Positions 7,906 to 17,140 of a stretch of 64,000 nucleotides of DNA are shown in pieces. Made by a program: the position numbers and the translations under genes. The notes below the pieces were generated by a model, which saw nothing but the letters and a program-made list of their open reading frames with translations, was not told the origin of the DNA and searched no databases. Position 1 is the stretch's first letter, and every line of letters starts with the position of its first letter. Source of the DNA: Paenisporosarcina quisquiliarum_A (lineage in GTDB: Bacteria > Bacillota > Bacilli > Bacillales_A > Planococcaceae); NCBI RefSeq assembly GCF_043641925.1, contig NZ_JBHZRU010000010.1, positions 54,240 through 118,239 of the forward strand, given 5' to 3'.

Positions 7906-8940
7906 TTACTTCAAAGATGAATAAATTTCGCCAATCATTCCTTTTAGTTGATGAACACCTAAGTCTGTATTCGTCATAATGATTGCTCCCTTTCCCAAAT
8001 ATGGGAATGCGACCATCATACATTGAAATCCCACACCCCAACCTAACGAAGATATTTCAAGTACTTGTTCTGATTCATCTAAAAACATCCCTAGACCATT
8101 CCAGCCTTTACAACCTTTTGAGTCAAATAATGCTTTGACACTGTTTTTCGAGAGACCAAGTTTACTCTCGCCTTGAAGAGAACTCATTAGCTCCAAAACT
8201 AATTTACCTATATCTGTAGGGGTAGTCCAAAGCCCAGATGCTGCTGCGTACGGATATATCGGATATTTCTCATTCACTACATTCCCATCTTTATTATGGC
8301 CACAAGAAAATTTCCCTTTGATAGCATCAGAAAGTATTATTTCGTATGTACTGTTATTCATTTGTAAAGGAGCAAATAGAACTTCATTCATTATGTCCCC
8401 AAACTGCATTTCAAAAATGTCTTCAATCAATTGTTGAATGATACAAAAACCTGCGTCTGAATATTGAAAGTCGGTTTCTGGTATATATTTAACTTCAATA
8501 GGATCCTTACAATACGAAGTTTTCCCCATTAATAAATCGATCATGTTTGGAACACCATCTGTAATGTTTAAATTACTAAAACTACCTTTTGGATCAACGA
8601 TTCCTGATTCATGACTGAGTAGATTTCGTACCGTTACCTTTTTCGTTTGAGTCAACTCATTTTCAGGAACCTTCCATGATGTTAATCTATTATTCACGTT
8701 GTCATTTATATCAAGTAATCCTTGGTCGGATAACTTTAAAACGAGAATCGATGTTAAGAACTTACTAATTGAGCAAGCATTAAACATCGAATTACCGTCA
8801 ACCTTTTTACTAGTTTCCACTTCAAGTACACCAAAACTACTGCTATCGCTAATTTGACCATCATTTATTAAAGTTAGACTTAAACCCGCAACGTTATAAA
8901 ATTTCATTCGTCCTTTAATATCGATATTCTTTAATTGCAT
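7906..8940 (-). CDS. Serine hydrolase, beta-lactamase class C-like
   Basis: The 344-residue protein has a class C beta-lactamase/esterase fold. The catalytic S-x-x-K is SISK (Ser57, Lys60), followed by the LLSHESGI motif and YSDAGF in place of Y-x-N. There is no evident signal peptide, so it is probably a cytosolic or surface-bound esterase or peptidase and not a secreted beta-lactamase. I chose the ATG at 8940 because AAAGGAG is upstream; the frame extends to 8997 without a site. Confidence 0.8.
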   Translation of the reverse strand: MQLKNIDIKGRMKFYNVAGLSLTLINDGQISDSSSFGVLEVETSKKVDGNSMFNACSISKFLTSILVLKLSDQGLLDINDNVNNRLTSWKVPENELTQTKKVTVRNLLSHESGIVDPKGSFSNLNITDGVPNMIDLLMGKTSYCKDPIEVKYIPETDFQYSDAGFCIIQQLIEDIFEMQFGDIMNEVLFAPLQMNNSTYEIILSDAIKGKFSCGHNKDGNVVNEKYPIYPYAAASGLWTTPTDIGKLVLELMSSLQGESKLGLSKNSVKALFDSKGCKGWNGLGMFLDESEQVLEISSLGWGVGFQCMMVAFPYLGKGAIIMTNTDLGVHQLKGMIGEIYSSLK

Positions 8941-9075
8941 TTTGAATATAACTCCTTTAAAATCAGCCCCATTAGGTTTGCAGTTATAACTAATCATCGA
9001 TTGAATTCATCTTGTATTTGTCTACAAATGAATTCATAAATACATCAACTTATAAGGATTGGATTCTTTTAAAAT

Positions 9076-9264
9076 TTAAGCCTTACTTATTCTATTTACT
9101 TTATTCAAAATTTCAGAAACGCAAATGGCTATACTGGCGTTCAACATTCCAAATATCGAAACAATAAAACCTTGCCCATCATATTCTCCCACAAAATTCA
9201 TCACCATGAAGATGAAGCTAATGCCAAACACTATTAAACCGAAAGCTAGTAAAAACCGATCCAT
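9076..9264 (-). CDS. Small membrane protein
   Basis: The 62-residue product has two hydrophobic helices. GAGGGAG lies before the ATG at 9264. It overlaps the end of the upstream gene (9218-9601) by 47 bp in another frame, which is long for coupled genes. The upstream C-terminus may therefore have been altered by a frameshift. Confidence 0.55.
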   Translation of the reverse strand: MDRFLLAFGLIVFGISFIFMVMNFVGEYDGQGFIVSIFGMLNASIAICVSEILNKVNRISKA

Positions 9265-9601
9265 CACTTGACTCCCTCTTTACAGCAATGTTATTCTCAT
9301 CTTCTGAAACCCAAACTCTCACTTTTTGACCATGCTTTAAATCTGTTATGTCATCAATCAAAAAACGTTTAATACCCATTCCAGTAATAATTGTTTTGTC
9401 TGTAATCTTCGCCTCTACTAGCACGTAACTTTCGTCTGGCTTAATTTCTAATACAGCTAATACTAATATATCGTCATTAACTTCCACAATTTGTTTCTTC
9501 ATATCGTACTGGCTATATCTAATAAATTCGAATGTGTACCAAATAACGAAGAGTGAGAAGATTAATATTAAAATCCACTTGAAATAGTTAATGGTATTCA
9601 A
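9218..9601 (-). CDS. Membrane-anchored protein, DUF3221-like
   Basis: About 127 residues, with an N-terminal membrane helix and a beta-rich domain containing DITDLKHGQKVRVWVSED, which resembles the OB-like DUF3221 family; this is tentative. The start is unclear: AGAGGAG directly abuts the TTG at 9601, while the codon at proper spacing (9592) is ATT. The last 15 residues overlap the next gene and look unlike the rest. Confidence 0.55.
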   Translation of the reverse strand: MNTINYFKWILILIFSLFVIWYTFEFIRYSQYDMKKQIVEVNDDILVLAVLEIKPDESYVLVEAKITDKTIITGMGIKRFLIDDITDLKHGQKVRVWVSEDENNIAVKRESSDGSVFTSFRFNSVWH

Positions 9602-9661
9602 CTCCTCTAAAGAGCATAATTATTGAATTTTAATCCTGACCATTTACTGCTTCAAAAACTA

Positions 9662-10015
9662 TTAACATTTACAGATCATCAAATGATTTCCGTCTGGATC
9701 GGCAAAAGTAAAATAGTGTTCATGTTCAATTTCAGTTAGTAAATTAATGTCTTTTTCCTTCATATACTTATATGCTTCTTCAATATTCTCTGTGTTGAAA
9801 TGAAACAACGGCGTTTTTATTACCTTATCTGTTGAATAAATTTTGCTGTCTAATACGATCCCCGTTCCATTCATTGGTATCACATAAATATGTCCAAACT
9901 GGATGTCTCCGTTAGCTGGTAAACCTAGTAGGTCACAATACCAGTCCCTCGCTTTTTCTATTTCACTTACAGGAATAAAAACAGTGCCGATTTGATTTAA
10001 TATTGGACTCTTCAA
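9662..10015 (-). CDS. VOC (glyoxalase/dioxygenase) family protein
   Basis: The 117-residue protein has a VOC fold with two beta-alpha-beta modules: VFIPVSEIEKARDWYCDLLG at the start and FADPDGNHLMIC at the end. Metal ligands would be a His or Glu from each module; Glu near the C-terminal strand is replaced by Met-Ile-Cys, so activity is uncertain. The start is TTG with AGGAGG 7 nt upstream. Confidence 0.8.
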   Translation of the reverse strand: MKSPILNQIGTVFIPVSEIEKARDWYCDLLGLPANGDIQFGHIYVIPMNGTGIVLDSKIYSTDKVIKTPLFHFNTENIEEAYKYMKEKDINLLTEIEHEHYFTFADPDGNHLMICKC

Positions 10016-10026
10016 AAAAGCTCCTC

Positions 10027-10221
10027 CTATTCTTTACCGTTGACCATATTTTTTGCGATAAATATAAGTAGTAATACAATTACCCAAGGCAGTATAAATT
10101 CAGTAACCCATTGGAATCCATAAATAAATAAAAACCATAAATCGGACGTTACATATCCCAGTGATGTAAAGATGATTAGAAAGACAACCAATGACAATAA
10201 AAACATGATGAAATATTTCAT
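10027..10221 (-). CDS. Small two-helix membrane protein
   Basis: The 64-residue product is mostly two hydrophobic segments. TTGGAGG lies before the ATG at 10221. It sits between a lipoprotein gene and the VOC gene in one minus-strand run. No family is recognised. Confidence 0.6.
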   Translation of the reverse strand: MKYFIMFLLSLVVFLIIFTSLGYVTSDLWFLFIYGFQWVTEFILPWVIVLLLIFIAKNMVNGKE

Positions 10222-10241
10222 ATTAACCTCCAAAATCTTTA

Positions 10242-10715
10242 TTATTTAACCTCGATTACAAACGTGTATGAGACTTCACCTCTGACATGACCATTTGACC
10301 AATTTGCAATTACTTCATAAATGTATCGTCCTTTCGTTGATGGTGGAGAGAATTTATTATCACTTAATGGAATGTTATTAATCCTTCTATTTTCATTCCA
10401 TTGGTAAACGGATAACTCAGGATTATCCTCTACCTCTATAGTAATATTTGAACCTTCTTTCATTGGAATAGCTGTTAGTTCCTCTGCAATTTGATTGGGT
10501 GAAGCAGCATCCGTAGTTACAATCTGTGTATCATTGCCACTTTTCTTCGTCCATCTATAACCACTTGGTTTCATATCGTATTCTTGATTGTTAATCAGAA
10601 CAACTCCAGTCATTGTTGGGGGGAATTCTTCATTTTTGGCAGCCCCACTGGTACATGCCGATAATGCTAATAAAGAAAACAGGAACAATATGAACAACCA
10701 TTTCTTACATTTCAT
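10242..10715 (-). CDS. Putative lipoprotein
   Basis: The 157-residue protein has a signal peptide with lipobox LSAC (about residues 18-21), then a beta-rich domain ending with alternating strands (RYIYEVIANWSNGHVRGEVSY). GGGAGG precedes the ATG at 10715. Function unknown. Confidence 0.7.
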   Translation of the reverse strand: MKCKKWLFILFLFSLLALSACTSGAAKNEEFPPTMTGVVLINNQEYDMKPSGYRWTKKSGNDTQIVTTDAASPNQIAEELTAIPMKEGSNITIEVEDNPELSVYQWNENRRINNIPLSDNKFSPPSTKGRYIYEVIANWSNGHVRGEVSYTFVIEVK

Positions 10716-10904
10716 CAATCAAACCTCCCTTTCTTCATTAGACTTTTAATTTCTACCAAGGTTTCGTAGTTCACATGAAATTTTCAATTTAATTCATCAG
10801 ATTGTAAAAATTGTTATTTTTGTATATTCTAAATATAACAAATTTATTGTATGTGTTGTGGAGAAATCAGAAATTATTGTGGGGATATCGTTAGGAGGAA
10901 ATTT

Positions 10905-11147
10905 GTGTTTTGGCTACCGTTTTCGTTGATTCTTACTTTTGCCACTGTCATGTCTTATGTCGGAGAGAAAGGTTGGCCAGGTGTTAGTCTTATCGTGGTT
11001 TTGCTTCATACCTTAATCGTAAGAATTGCTTTTTTGGACCATCCTCTTTTTTGGATCATCCTCTTTTCAACTATAATTTTATGGGTCGTTTTTATCGTTA
11101 CTTATTTCCAACGAGATCGCTGGAGAAATATTAAGAAATTGAATTAA
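10905..11147 (+). CDS. Small membrane protein
   Basis: The 80-residue protein has two to three transmembrane helices and a basic C-terminus. I chose the GTG at 10905 because AGGAGG is 6 nt upstream. It is one of only two plus-strand genes in the island, divergent from the lipoprotein at 10242-10715. No family is recognised. Confidence 0.6.
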   Translation: MFWLPFSLILTFATVMSYVGEKGWPGVSLIVVLLHTLIVRIAFLDHPLFWIILFSTIILWVVFIVTYFQRDRWRNIKKLN

Positions 11148-11205
11148 AAATATTCTTCTCAAACCGGTAAACCGTTTAATTGTTAGGTACTTACTTAATA
11201 TTAGA

Positions 11206-11250
11206 ACTTGAAATAGACACCCAATTAACATATCAATTGGATGTCTATAA
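11206..11250. terminator. Hairpin after the plus-strand membrane protein gene
   Basis: TAGACACCCAATT and AATTGGATGTCTA form an imperfect 13-bp stem. The T tracts on either side are weak, so terminator function is only likely. Confidence 0.45.
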
Positions 11251-11369
11251 CCATTTTATAAATTTATCTATTTTGCTCATCCCCTAATCAATCTTTTTCT
11301 TAATTACTAAAGTAAAGTACATAGTACCTTCATGATGTACATTTGATATTATTTATGTTTCAAATCTTA

Positions 11370-11975
11370 TTATCCCTTCAAGTTCCTTTTCTCAACACGA
11401 CGGATAATGTAAATCGCAACCACAATTAACAATATAAAAATAGCACTGGAGAAAATGATAAAATTAGTAGAGAATATGCTTCTCTTTTCCGTATCATTTA
11501 AATCTATTATTACTTCTTTAGATGGCTTTTCTCCTATACCTAATTCATTTAAATCCTCTTGTGCTAAAGATAACAAAGTTGTTCGAGAACAAAGACTTAC
11601 CCTTAATTCCCCATCATATTTATTTGCATAAACCAAATATTCATTGGAGGTAAATTCAAAGCCACAACTGGCTGAATCTCTTGTTGTATACACGATAACC
11701 TGTGTCTGATTAATGCCTTTCCAAGCCTCATCAACTTCAAAGAGAACAGCTAGTTCATCACCAGAAGATTGCATAGATTTAAATTTCTTCTTGTCTAAAA
11801 TTCCAAGCACTTTTCCACTGAATACAGCAGAACTCTTCTCGAGTTCTACTTGAACTGATTCAGGGGCAGCACATGAACAAGCATAACTGGTACTCGGTGA
11901 ATAATTGAAAAATAATAATGTCAATGAAACCACCATTACATAGGATGTAATGGTATGAATCCACTTCTTTTTCAT
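11370..11975 (-). CDS. Membrane-anchored TIMP/netrin-like protein
   Basis: The 201-residue protein has a signal peptide cleaved before a CSCAAP motif (about residues 33-38), then a beta-rich domain with FSGKVLG and two further cysteines, and a C-terminal membrane helix followed by basic residues. The Cys-x-Cys start and the GKV strand are typical of bacterial proteins resembling tissue inhibitors of metalloproteinases. It would be anchored outside the cell. A protease target is not shown. Confidence 0.65.
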   Translation of the reverse strand: MKKKWIHTITSYVMVVSLTLLFFNYSPSTSYACSCAAPESVQVELEKSSAVFSGKVLGILDKKKFKSMQSSGDELAVLFEVDEAWKGINQTQVIVYTTRDSASCGFEFTSNEYLVYANKYDGELRVSLCSRTTLLSLAQEDLNELGIGEKPSKEVIIDLNDTEKRSIFSTNFIIFSSAIFILLIVVAIYIIRRVEKRNLKG

Positions 11976-12018
11976 ATTAATCCTCCTCGTATTCGTATAG
12001 AACTTTACAAGATACTAT

Positions 12019-12387
12019 TTATTCCCCTGGCATATAACCAATTACTTTCTTTGTCTTTCGGTCAACTAAAATAGTCGGCGTTCCGACCAAAACATTATTT
12101 TTATCAACAAATGAAACGGACCACGCTTCTGTTCCTTCAAATCTACTGTCAATTAATTCATAGTTATCATTAACAATTATTTTCTTCACAACTGCATAAT
12201 TCGAATCTTTAGCGTTTTCACTCCACCTTTGTTCATTTAAATAATCCCATGCTACTTTTTTAACATCATCATAACTCTCTTCGTTATCTGTGCTTTTTTC
12301 AACTTCAGTACAACCTGAAACCCAAATCATGATGATCAACAGAATTAGCCATTTGCTTTTATTGATAAAGAGTACCTCCTTCTTCAT
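12019..12387 (-). CDS. Putative lipoprotein, start codon in doubt
   Basis: This is a lipoprotein with lipobox VSGC and a compact domain resembling NTF2-like or PepSY-like folds (DRKTKKVIGYMPGE at the end). The ATG at 12387 has no ribosome site, while a strong GAAGGAGG lies inside the frame and points to ATC at 12366, 8 nt downstream. Starting there gives a textbook signal peptide (NKSKWLILLIIMIWVSGC). It follows the methyltransferase stop by 7 nt. Confidence 0.6.
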   Translation of the reverse strand: MKKEVLFINKSKWLILLIIMIWVSGCTEVEKSTDNEESYDDVKKVAWDYLNEQRWSENAKDSNYAVVKKIIVNDNYELIDSRFEGTEAWSVSFVDKNNVLVGTPTILVDRKTKKVIGYMPGE

Positions 12388-12394
12388 TGGAGAC

Positions 12395-13192
12395 TTATGC
12401 TTTTATTGCCATCTTTATAGATAAATTCATCTTTTCTTTAAACTCACCGGTTTTATTTATTTCTAGCAGCGCTGCTTTTAGCTCACTTTCAAACTCTTTC
12501 AATCGATCACCTAGAAAGCGTTTAGATCCAAACGAAGTTGAATATAAATTTCCGAGTATTGATTCAATAGTCCAACTGATTTCATATGAAGGGAATTCAT
12601 GCATTTCGAGTTTGAATCTCGAATTTGATATCACATCTTCATGTCGTGAAACTGGATGTGTGAATGTTGTATTACCTGCTCTTCTCTCACTCCCATACCA
12701 TTTTCCAATTACTTCATTCATTCTTTCTTGCCATTCTGCTTGTTTTTTGTCAGGTTCAAAATTATCAATGATAGCAATACCACCGCCATTATTCAGCATG
12801 TCATATAAGTTTTCTAACACTTTAGACCGATCCATCCAGTGAAAAGCCTTCGCAATGGTAACAAGCTCAAACTTTTCGTGATGTTGAGATAATCTATACT
12901 GTTCTAAATCTCCATTAAACCACTGAATATCCCCAATTCTTAATTCACTATGGAGACGTTTTGCTTCTTTTATCATTTCTTTTTCAGGATCAACACCAAC
13001 AACCTTATTACACCAATCCGCTAGCCTTATTGTAAGGTTCCCTGGACCACAACCTAAATCCATCACTTGCTGCTCACCATTGAGAGAAAATCTCTCAACT
13101 AAATACCTGATTAGCATTGGCGGATACATGGGTCTGTATTTTGAATAATAGGTCGCTGCTCCTTTAAATAAATCTTCTCCGTATATTGTCAA
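12395..13192 (-). CDS. Class I SAM-dependent methyltransferase
   Basis: The 265-residue protein has the Rossmann methyltransferase motif I VMDLGCGPGN (about 43-52), the acidic loop VVGVDPEKEM and the post-motif AKAFHWMD, which is typical of the YcgJ/Methyltransf_11 group. The substrate is unknown. The start is TTG with AGGGTGA upstream. Confidence 0.8.
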   Translation of the reverse strand: MTIYGEDLFKGAATYYSKYRPMYPPMLIRYLVERFSLNGEQQVMDLGCGPGNLTIRLADWCNKVVGVDPEKEMIKEAKRLHSELRIGDIQWFNGDLEQYRLSQHHEKFELVTIAKAFHWMDRSKVLENLYDMLNNGGGIAIIDNFEPDKKQAEWQERMNEVIGKWYGSERRAGNTTFTHPVSRHEDVISNSRFKLEMHEFPSYEISWTIESILGNLYSTSFGSKRFLGDRLKEFESELKAALLEINKTGEFKEKMNLSIKMAIKA

Positions 13193-13227
13193 TTGCTCAC
13201 CCTCTCACAACATCAATGGAAATTATA

Positions 13228-13974
13228 TTACAGCTTTGAACTCTTAATAATAATCGTAGTGGGTACTACTTCTGCCTTTTCTAATGAATACCATCGATTT
13301 GAATGTCGCTTGAGATCTTCATCGGAGCAACATACATCTTCTATAACCTTTTCAATTTTAAAGCCGTTTTCGACAAGTGTATTCATGTATGTACTTAACT
13401 TAAATTGCTGCATAATCGCTGGATGGTTCCATGCCTCGTGATCATACGCGCCTTCTTCGTGATAAGATTTATTCACAACGAGTGTTCCATTTATATTACT
13501 TATGCGGCTATATAGTGGGTGTTCCCAACTAAAAACAAAGATTCCACCCTTTTTCAAATATTTACTGACATTCGATATGGTTTTATTCAAATCAGTCGTC
13601 CATCCTAAAGCGTAAATAGAATATACAATATCAAAATAGTTTTCTGGTATTCCTGGGTTCTCTTCCATTGGCGATTCAAATAAATGCAAGGGTACAGTAG
13701 AATTTTCTAATACAACTTTTGCTGTATCAATTTGCTTTTCAGAAAGATCTATTCCCCATAATTCAGAAGCACTTCTTTGGTTCATGTATTGTAATGAATG
13801 CCCACTTCCACATCCAATATCTAAAACTTTAAGATTTGTCACGTCACCTAATAAATTTAAATCATTTTCGCTCGGTGCCATGGGACCATATTCAGGCAAA
13901 GGGTTTCTCCCAAAAAATCGTTCTGCTACATCATCCCAGCTTTTCTTGTTCGTCTTTAGTGTCGTTGTGTTCAA
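13228..13974 (-). CDS. Class I SAM-dependent methyltransferase
   Basis: The 248-residue protein has motif I VLDIGCGSGHS and the acidic loop LWGIDLSEKQ, followed by YSIYALGWTTDL. I chose the TTG at 13974 because GGGGG lies 7 nt upstream; a GTG at 13998 lacks a site. It is adjacent to a second, unrelated methyltransferase gene. The substrate is unknown. Confidence 0.8.
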   Translation of the reverse strand: MNTTTLKTNKKSWDDVAERFFGRNPLPEYGPMAPSENDLNLLGDVTNLKVLDIGCGSGHSLQYMNQRSASELWGIDLSEKQIDTAKVVLENSTVPLHLFESPMEENPGIPENYFDIVYSIYALGWTTDLNKTISNVSKYLKKGGIFVFSWEHPLYSRISNINGTLVVNKSYHEEGAYDHEAWNHPAIMQQFKLSTYMNTLVENGFKIEKVIEDVCCSDEDLKRHSNRWYSLEKAEVVPTTIIIKSSKL

Positions 13975-14078
13975 TTCAATTCCCCCATTATTAACCACTG
14001 TATAACTTCTGTTTCTGTATGAAATTACTAATCATAAAGTTCCTGGTAATTGGAAAGTCTTCTTTACCCTTCCATAAA

Positions 14079-15029
14079 TTAGACGGTACTGTGTTCGGAT
14101 TGTTTCATTTTCATTTGATTATAAGCTTCAAGAAGCTCTTCAATTGAAATATTGTTTATTTTCATCCCTTTCATTTCACTATCCGTTATTTCCACATCTT
14201 TGAGATTACAATTAGTCAGTTTTCCACCTTCAAGATTGCACCTTTCAAATGAAATCGGATCTGTTATGTCTCCAAGATTAGTATCTGAGAAACGCACTCC
14301 ACCTAATGTGACATAGATAAATTCACTTTTAGAAAGATTAAGATCGGCAAAAAGTGCATTCCTAAAGTTAATATTTTGGAACGTTGACTGGCTTAGATTA
14401 CAGTTCCTCACTTGACTGCTCATTAAATTGCTATTGCTTAATGAGCTACCTTGCAAATTCACTTGATAACCTTGCGTGTTTGACATATTGCAATTTTCAT
14501 ATTGTCTATTCGAGATGTTTTCATTTTCAATTAAATTATCCTGTTGATTTGAAGTTGCTATTCTTTTGATGTAACAAAATTCATCATTAGTTTCAAAGGT
14601 TGTTCGATAGCCCATTTTTTCATAAAAGCGATGGTTATTGATTTGCCTACTCGAAGTTTCTAAATCCCAAGCTCTAACATTCGGAAACTCTTTTTCAATT
14701 AACGTAATAACACTTGAACCTATACCTTTTCCTTGAAATTTTGGCTCAATAAAGATTCGGTCAATTCTTCCATACGATTGCCCTGAAATCGTCACGATAA
14801 TTCCACCAACAATTTCTTCATTCCATAAAACCTTAAAATAGTTTAAATGATTAATCATATATAAATTCATTTCTTTCGATGAATACCCAGGAGGTTGAAT
14901 ATTGTAATCCGTTACATTATCTTGATCTGATAGCCATTTCTTTGCTTCTTCATCAAAAGTGATTTTCATTATTTCGGTTAATTTTTCTGCATCCTGACTA
15001 GCTGCTTTTACAATAGTTATATCTGTCAT
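14079..15029 (-). CDS. GNAT acetyltransferase fused to pentapeptide repeats
   Basis: Residues 1-155 form a GNAT domain with the acetyl-CoA loop EPKFQGKGIGSSVI and the NHRFYEKMGY motif. Residues about 170-290 are pentapeptide-like repeats of the A(D/N)LXX type (for example NLQGSSLSNSNLMSSQ and FRNALFADLNLSKSEF), which form a right-handed beta helix. A short helix ends the protein. The frame is continuous with one ribosome site (GGAG before ATG 15029), so this is a real fusion. The acetyl acceptor is unknown. Confidence 0.8.
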   Translation of the reverse strand: MTDITIVKAASQDAEKLTEIMKITFDEEAKKWLSDQDNVTDYNIQPPGYSSKEMNLYMINHLNYFKVLWNEEIVGGIIVTISGQSYGRIDRIFIEPKFQGKGIGSSVITLIEKEFPNVRAWDLETSSRQINNHRFYEKMGYRTTFETNDEFCYIKRIATSNQQDNLIENENISNRQYENCNMSNTQGYQVNLQGSSLSNSNLMSSQVRNCNLSQSTFQNINFRNALFADLNLSKSEFIYVTLGGVRFSDTNLGDITDPISFERCNLEGGKLTNCNLKDVEITDSEMKGMKINNISIEELLEAYNQMKMKQSEHSTV

Positions 15030-15066
15030 TTACTCATTCTCCATTTCGTTGACACTCTACAATCTT

Positions 15067-15600
15067 CTATTTACTTTTCATATGATTTCGTATGAGGTTT
15101 ATTTGTCCCCGATGATTTAATTCATCTTCAAAAACATGGAACCATTTAAAATAATTATTCGCTAAATATTCTGGTCCAAACGGTGTAACTTTGTCTAACC
15201 AAGTATCCTCAATCCCCTTAAACAATTCGAGCGTTCGTTTCCTAACGACTTCTAACTGTTGCTTATAGAATTCTATTTCTTTACCATGTATTTCTTCATG
15301 TGCTTTTTCACCAAGCTCTAAACCCACAGTTAACCTTTGCACTTCTTCTTCATTCGGATCACGGGCTTCTAATGATGTGATTACATAGATTTCTTCCAAA
15401 CATGCTATATGATATAACAGGGCACCGATTGAATTACCCTTCCCGTCTATGCCATAATCCAACTGTTCTTGCGTTAAATCATTTACTGCTTCTAATGTTG
15501 TCAGCCTCGTATACTCCATCATTGAGAGTAGTCTTCCAATCATCGGTGTATAACCGATTTTTTCTTCGACAATGTACCTCTTGCTTTCCAATGTTTTCAT
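15067..15600 (-). CDS. DinB-family protein
   Basis: The 177-residue four-helix protein has the DinB/YfiT pattern: GALLYHIACLEEIY with a metal-type His in the middle and FEDELNHRGQINLIR near the end. Family members bind metal and several are thiol transferases. I chose the ATG at 15600 with AAGGATGG upstream. Confidence 0.8.
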   Translation of the reverse strand: MKTLESKRYIVEEKIGYTPMIGRLLSMMEYTRLTTLEAVNDLTQEQLDYGIDGKGNSIGALLYHIACLEEIYVITSLEARDPNEEEVQRLTVGLELGEKAHEEIHGKEIEFYKQQLEVVRKRTLELFKGIEDTWLDKVTPFGPEYLANNYFKWFHVFEDELNHRGQINLIRNHMKSK

Positions 15601-15673
15601 ACCAACCATCCTTTTTCTACCTATTCACTCAATTCCAATTATTTCAAATAACCCTGGATAACTCAATCTTTTA

Positions 15674-15714
15674 TTAAAAAAAGGACGCAATCCTTTGTTG
15701 GATATGCGTCCTTA
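15674..15714 (-). terminator. Terminator after the GNAT gene at 15744
   Basis: On the minus strand AAGGACGCA and TGCGTCCTT pair and are followed by seven T. It separates the 15744 gene from the DinB gene. Confidence 0.85.
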
Positions 15715-15743
15715 GCTAGAAATAATTATTTATTTTGTATTAT

Positions 15744-16229
15744 TCAAGTAGTATTTCGATCTCTTTTAACCATCGTCATAAATTCTGCATAATCGGTAAT
15801 AAATTCATTTTCATAAACAAAGCCCAGTTTTTGATATAAATGAATTGCTCTGTGATTGAATTTAGCCACAGTTAATCGAATAGGTGTTTTCTGATATGTA
15901 TCTTCAATATGTTTGATAATAAATGAGCAATATTCTAAACCATTTCCTTTGCCTGTCAGACGCGGATTCATCCCTAAACCCAAATCAATTAGAGATTCTT
16001 GATACATATGATATTTATTACCTTTGGGTACTTGAGCTGACTCACCCATACAAAAAAATCCAACTAATTTATTTTGATCATCGATAACACAAAAATAAGA
16101 TCCATCCATTTTCTCATCAAATTCTTCATCCGATTCGTCACTATTGTAAAAATCATATGGTTTTTCATATTTCCAAGAAAGTACTTCTTTAGCCTTTTCA
16201 TTATTCATTTTAGTAATTAGGAAATTCAT
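15744..16229 (-). CDS. GNAT family N-acetyltransferase
   Basis: The 161-residue protein has the GNAT core: MNPRLTGKGNGLEYC (acetyl-CoA loop) and FNHRAIHLYQKLGFV (motif B). I chose the ATG at 16229 over an upstream GTG. The substrate is unknown. A strong terminator follows. Confidence 0.78.
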   Translation of the reverse strand: MNFLITKMNNEKAKEVLSWKYEKPYDFYNSDESDEEFDEKMDGSYFCVIDDQNKLVGFFCMGESAQVPKGNKYHMYQESLIDLGLGMNPRLTGKGNGLEYCSFIIKHIEDTYQKTPIRLTVAKFNHRAIHLYQKLGFVYENEFITDYAEFMTMVKRDRNTT

Positions 16230-16269
16230 TCTTAACACCACTTCGAATATATTTATTTAAAGCAAGATA

Positions 16270-16848
16270 TTAATTGTTCATAGAAAGATGAGAAATTTGA
16301 TTGTAATCTTTAATAAACCATTTACCTTCCTGCATGAAAATGTTACTCATACAACCATTTAGTAACTCGGTTTTCTCAGAACCAATCTCCCCATTAGATA
16401 ATTCATCTAAAATAGCGTTGATTACACCACCATGGGCCACAAGCAATATTTTGTTGTCCACATATCTATGATTAATGGTGTTCAATCCTTCCATTACCCT
16501 TTTGCGAAAAGATATTCTTTCTTCTTGCTTGGGATAAATTCGATTAGGAAACTTTGAATTTCTTTCATCGAATGTCATTCCTTCCGCCAAACCAAAATCT
16601 CGTTCGATAAAATCAACCATCTCAATAACAGGAACATTTAGTTTTTCATTAATAATTGTCGCCGTTTGTTTTGCTCTTTTTAATGGACTAGTTATAACTA
16701 CTTCCCAATGTGAGGATTGAAGAACCTCGCGACATTGCTTTGCATGCAAAATTCCAGCTTCATTCAAAGGTATATCTTTTCTTCCTTGTAACATTCCAAT
16801 TGAATTCCAATCAGTCTCTCCATGCCTTATTAGACAAACAGTGGTCAT
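16270..16848 (-). CDS. Histidine phosphatase (phosphoglycerate mutase-like)
   Basis: The 192-residue protein starts with the catalytic RHGETDWN motif (His9) and has the second His in VAHGGVINAIL. It belongs to the histidine phosphatase superfamily, near the PhoE/YhfR type. GGGGGAAAG precedes the ATG. The substrate is unknown. Confidence 0.85.
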   Translation of the reverse strand: MTTVCLIRHGETDWNSIGMLQGRKDIPLNEAGILHAKQCREVLQSSHWEVVITSPLKRAKQTATIINEKLNVPVIEMVDFIERDFGLAEGMTFDERNSKFPNRIYPKQEERISFRKRVMEGLNTINHRYVDNKILLVAHGGVINAILDELSNGEIGSEKTELLNGCMSNIFMQEGKWFIKDYNQISHLSMNN

Positions 16849-16897
16849 CTTCTTTCCCCCTTACATAAATAATTCTTGGGATTCATATTCTTATATC

Positions 16898-17140
16898 TCA
16901 TTCACTCTGATTCCAATCAATAATCTCCAAACCTTTAATTACCACTTCTCCTTGACTCAACACATGTGGAACGTATGGGAACATACCAAATTTGTTTCCT
17001 TTTGCCTGCTCGACTTTGTAATATTCGACTGTGTCTGCAGGGATTTCAGTTAACTCTTTATAATCGCAAATGTTCAGCATAACCATCTCATCATCATCGA
17101 TGTCTTCTGCTGGCCCGTAATATTTGTGCTTTGAATATAA
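16898..17140 (-). pseudogene. C-terminal remnant of a nonsense-interrupted gene
   Basis: This frame continues in phase from the gene at 17141-17461 after a single TAA (17143-17141). It begins LYSKHKYYGP and runs 80 codons to its own stop. It has no ribosome site of its own. Together the two parts would make a 187-residue protein with one amber-like interruption (TAA in place of a probable Tyr codon). Confidence 0.7.
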
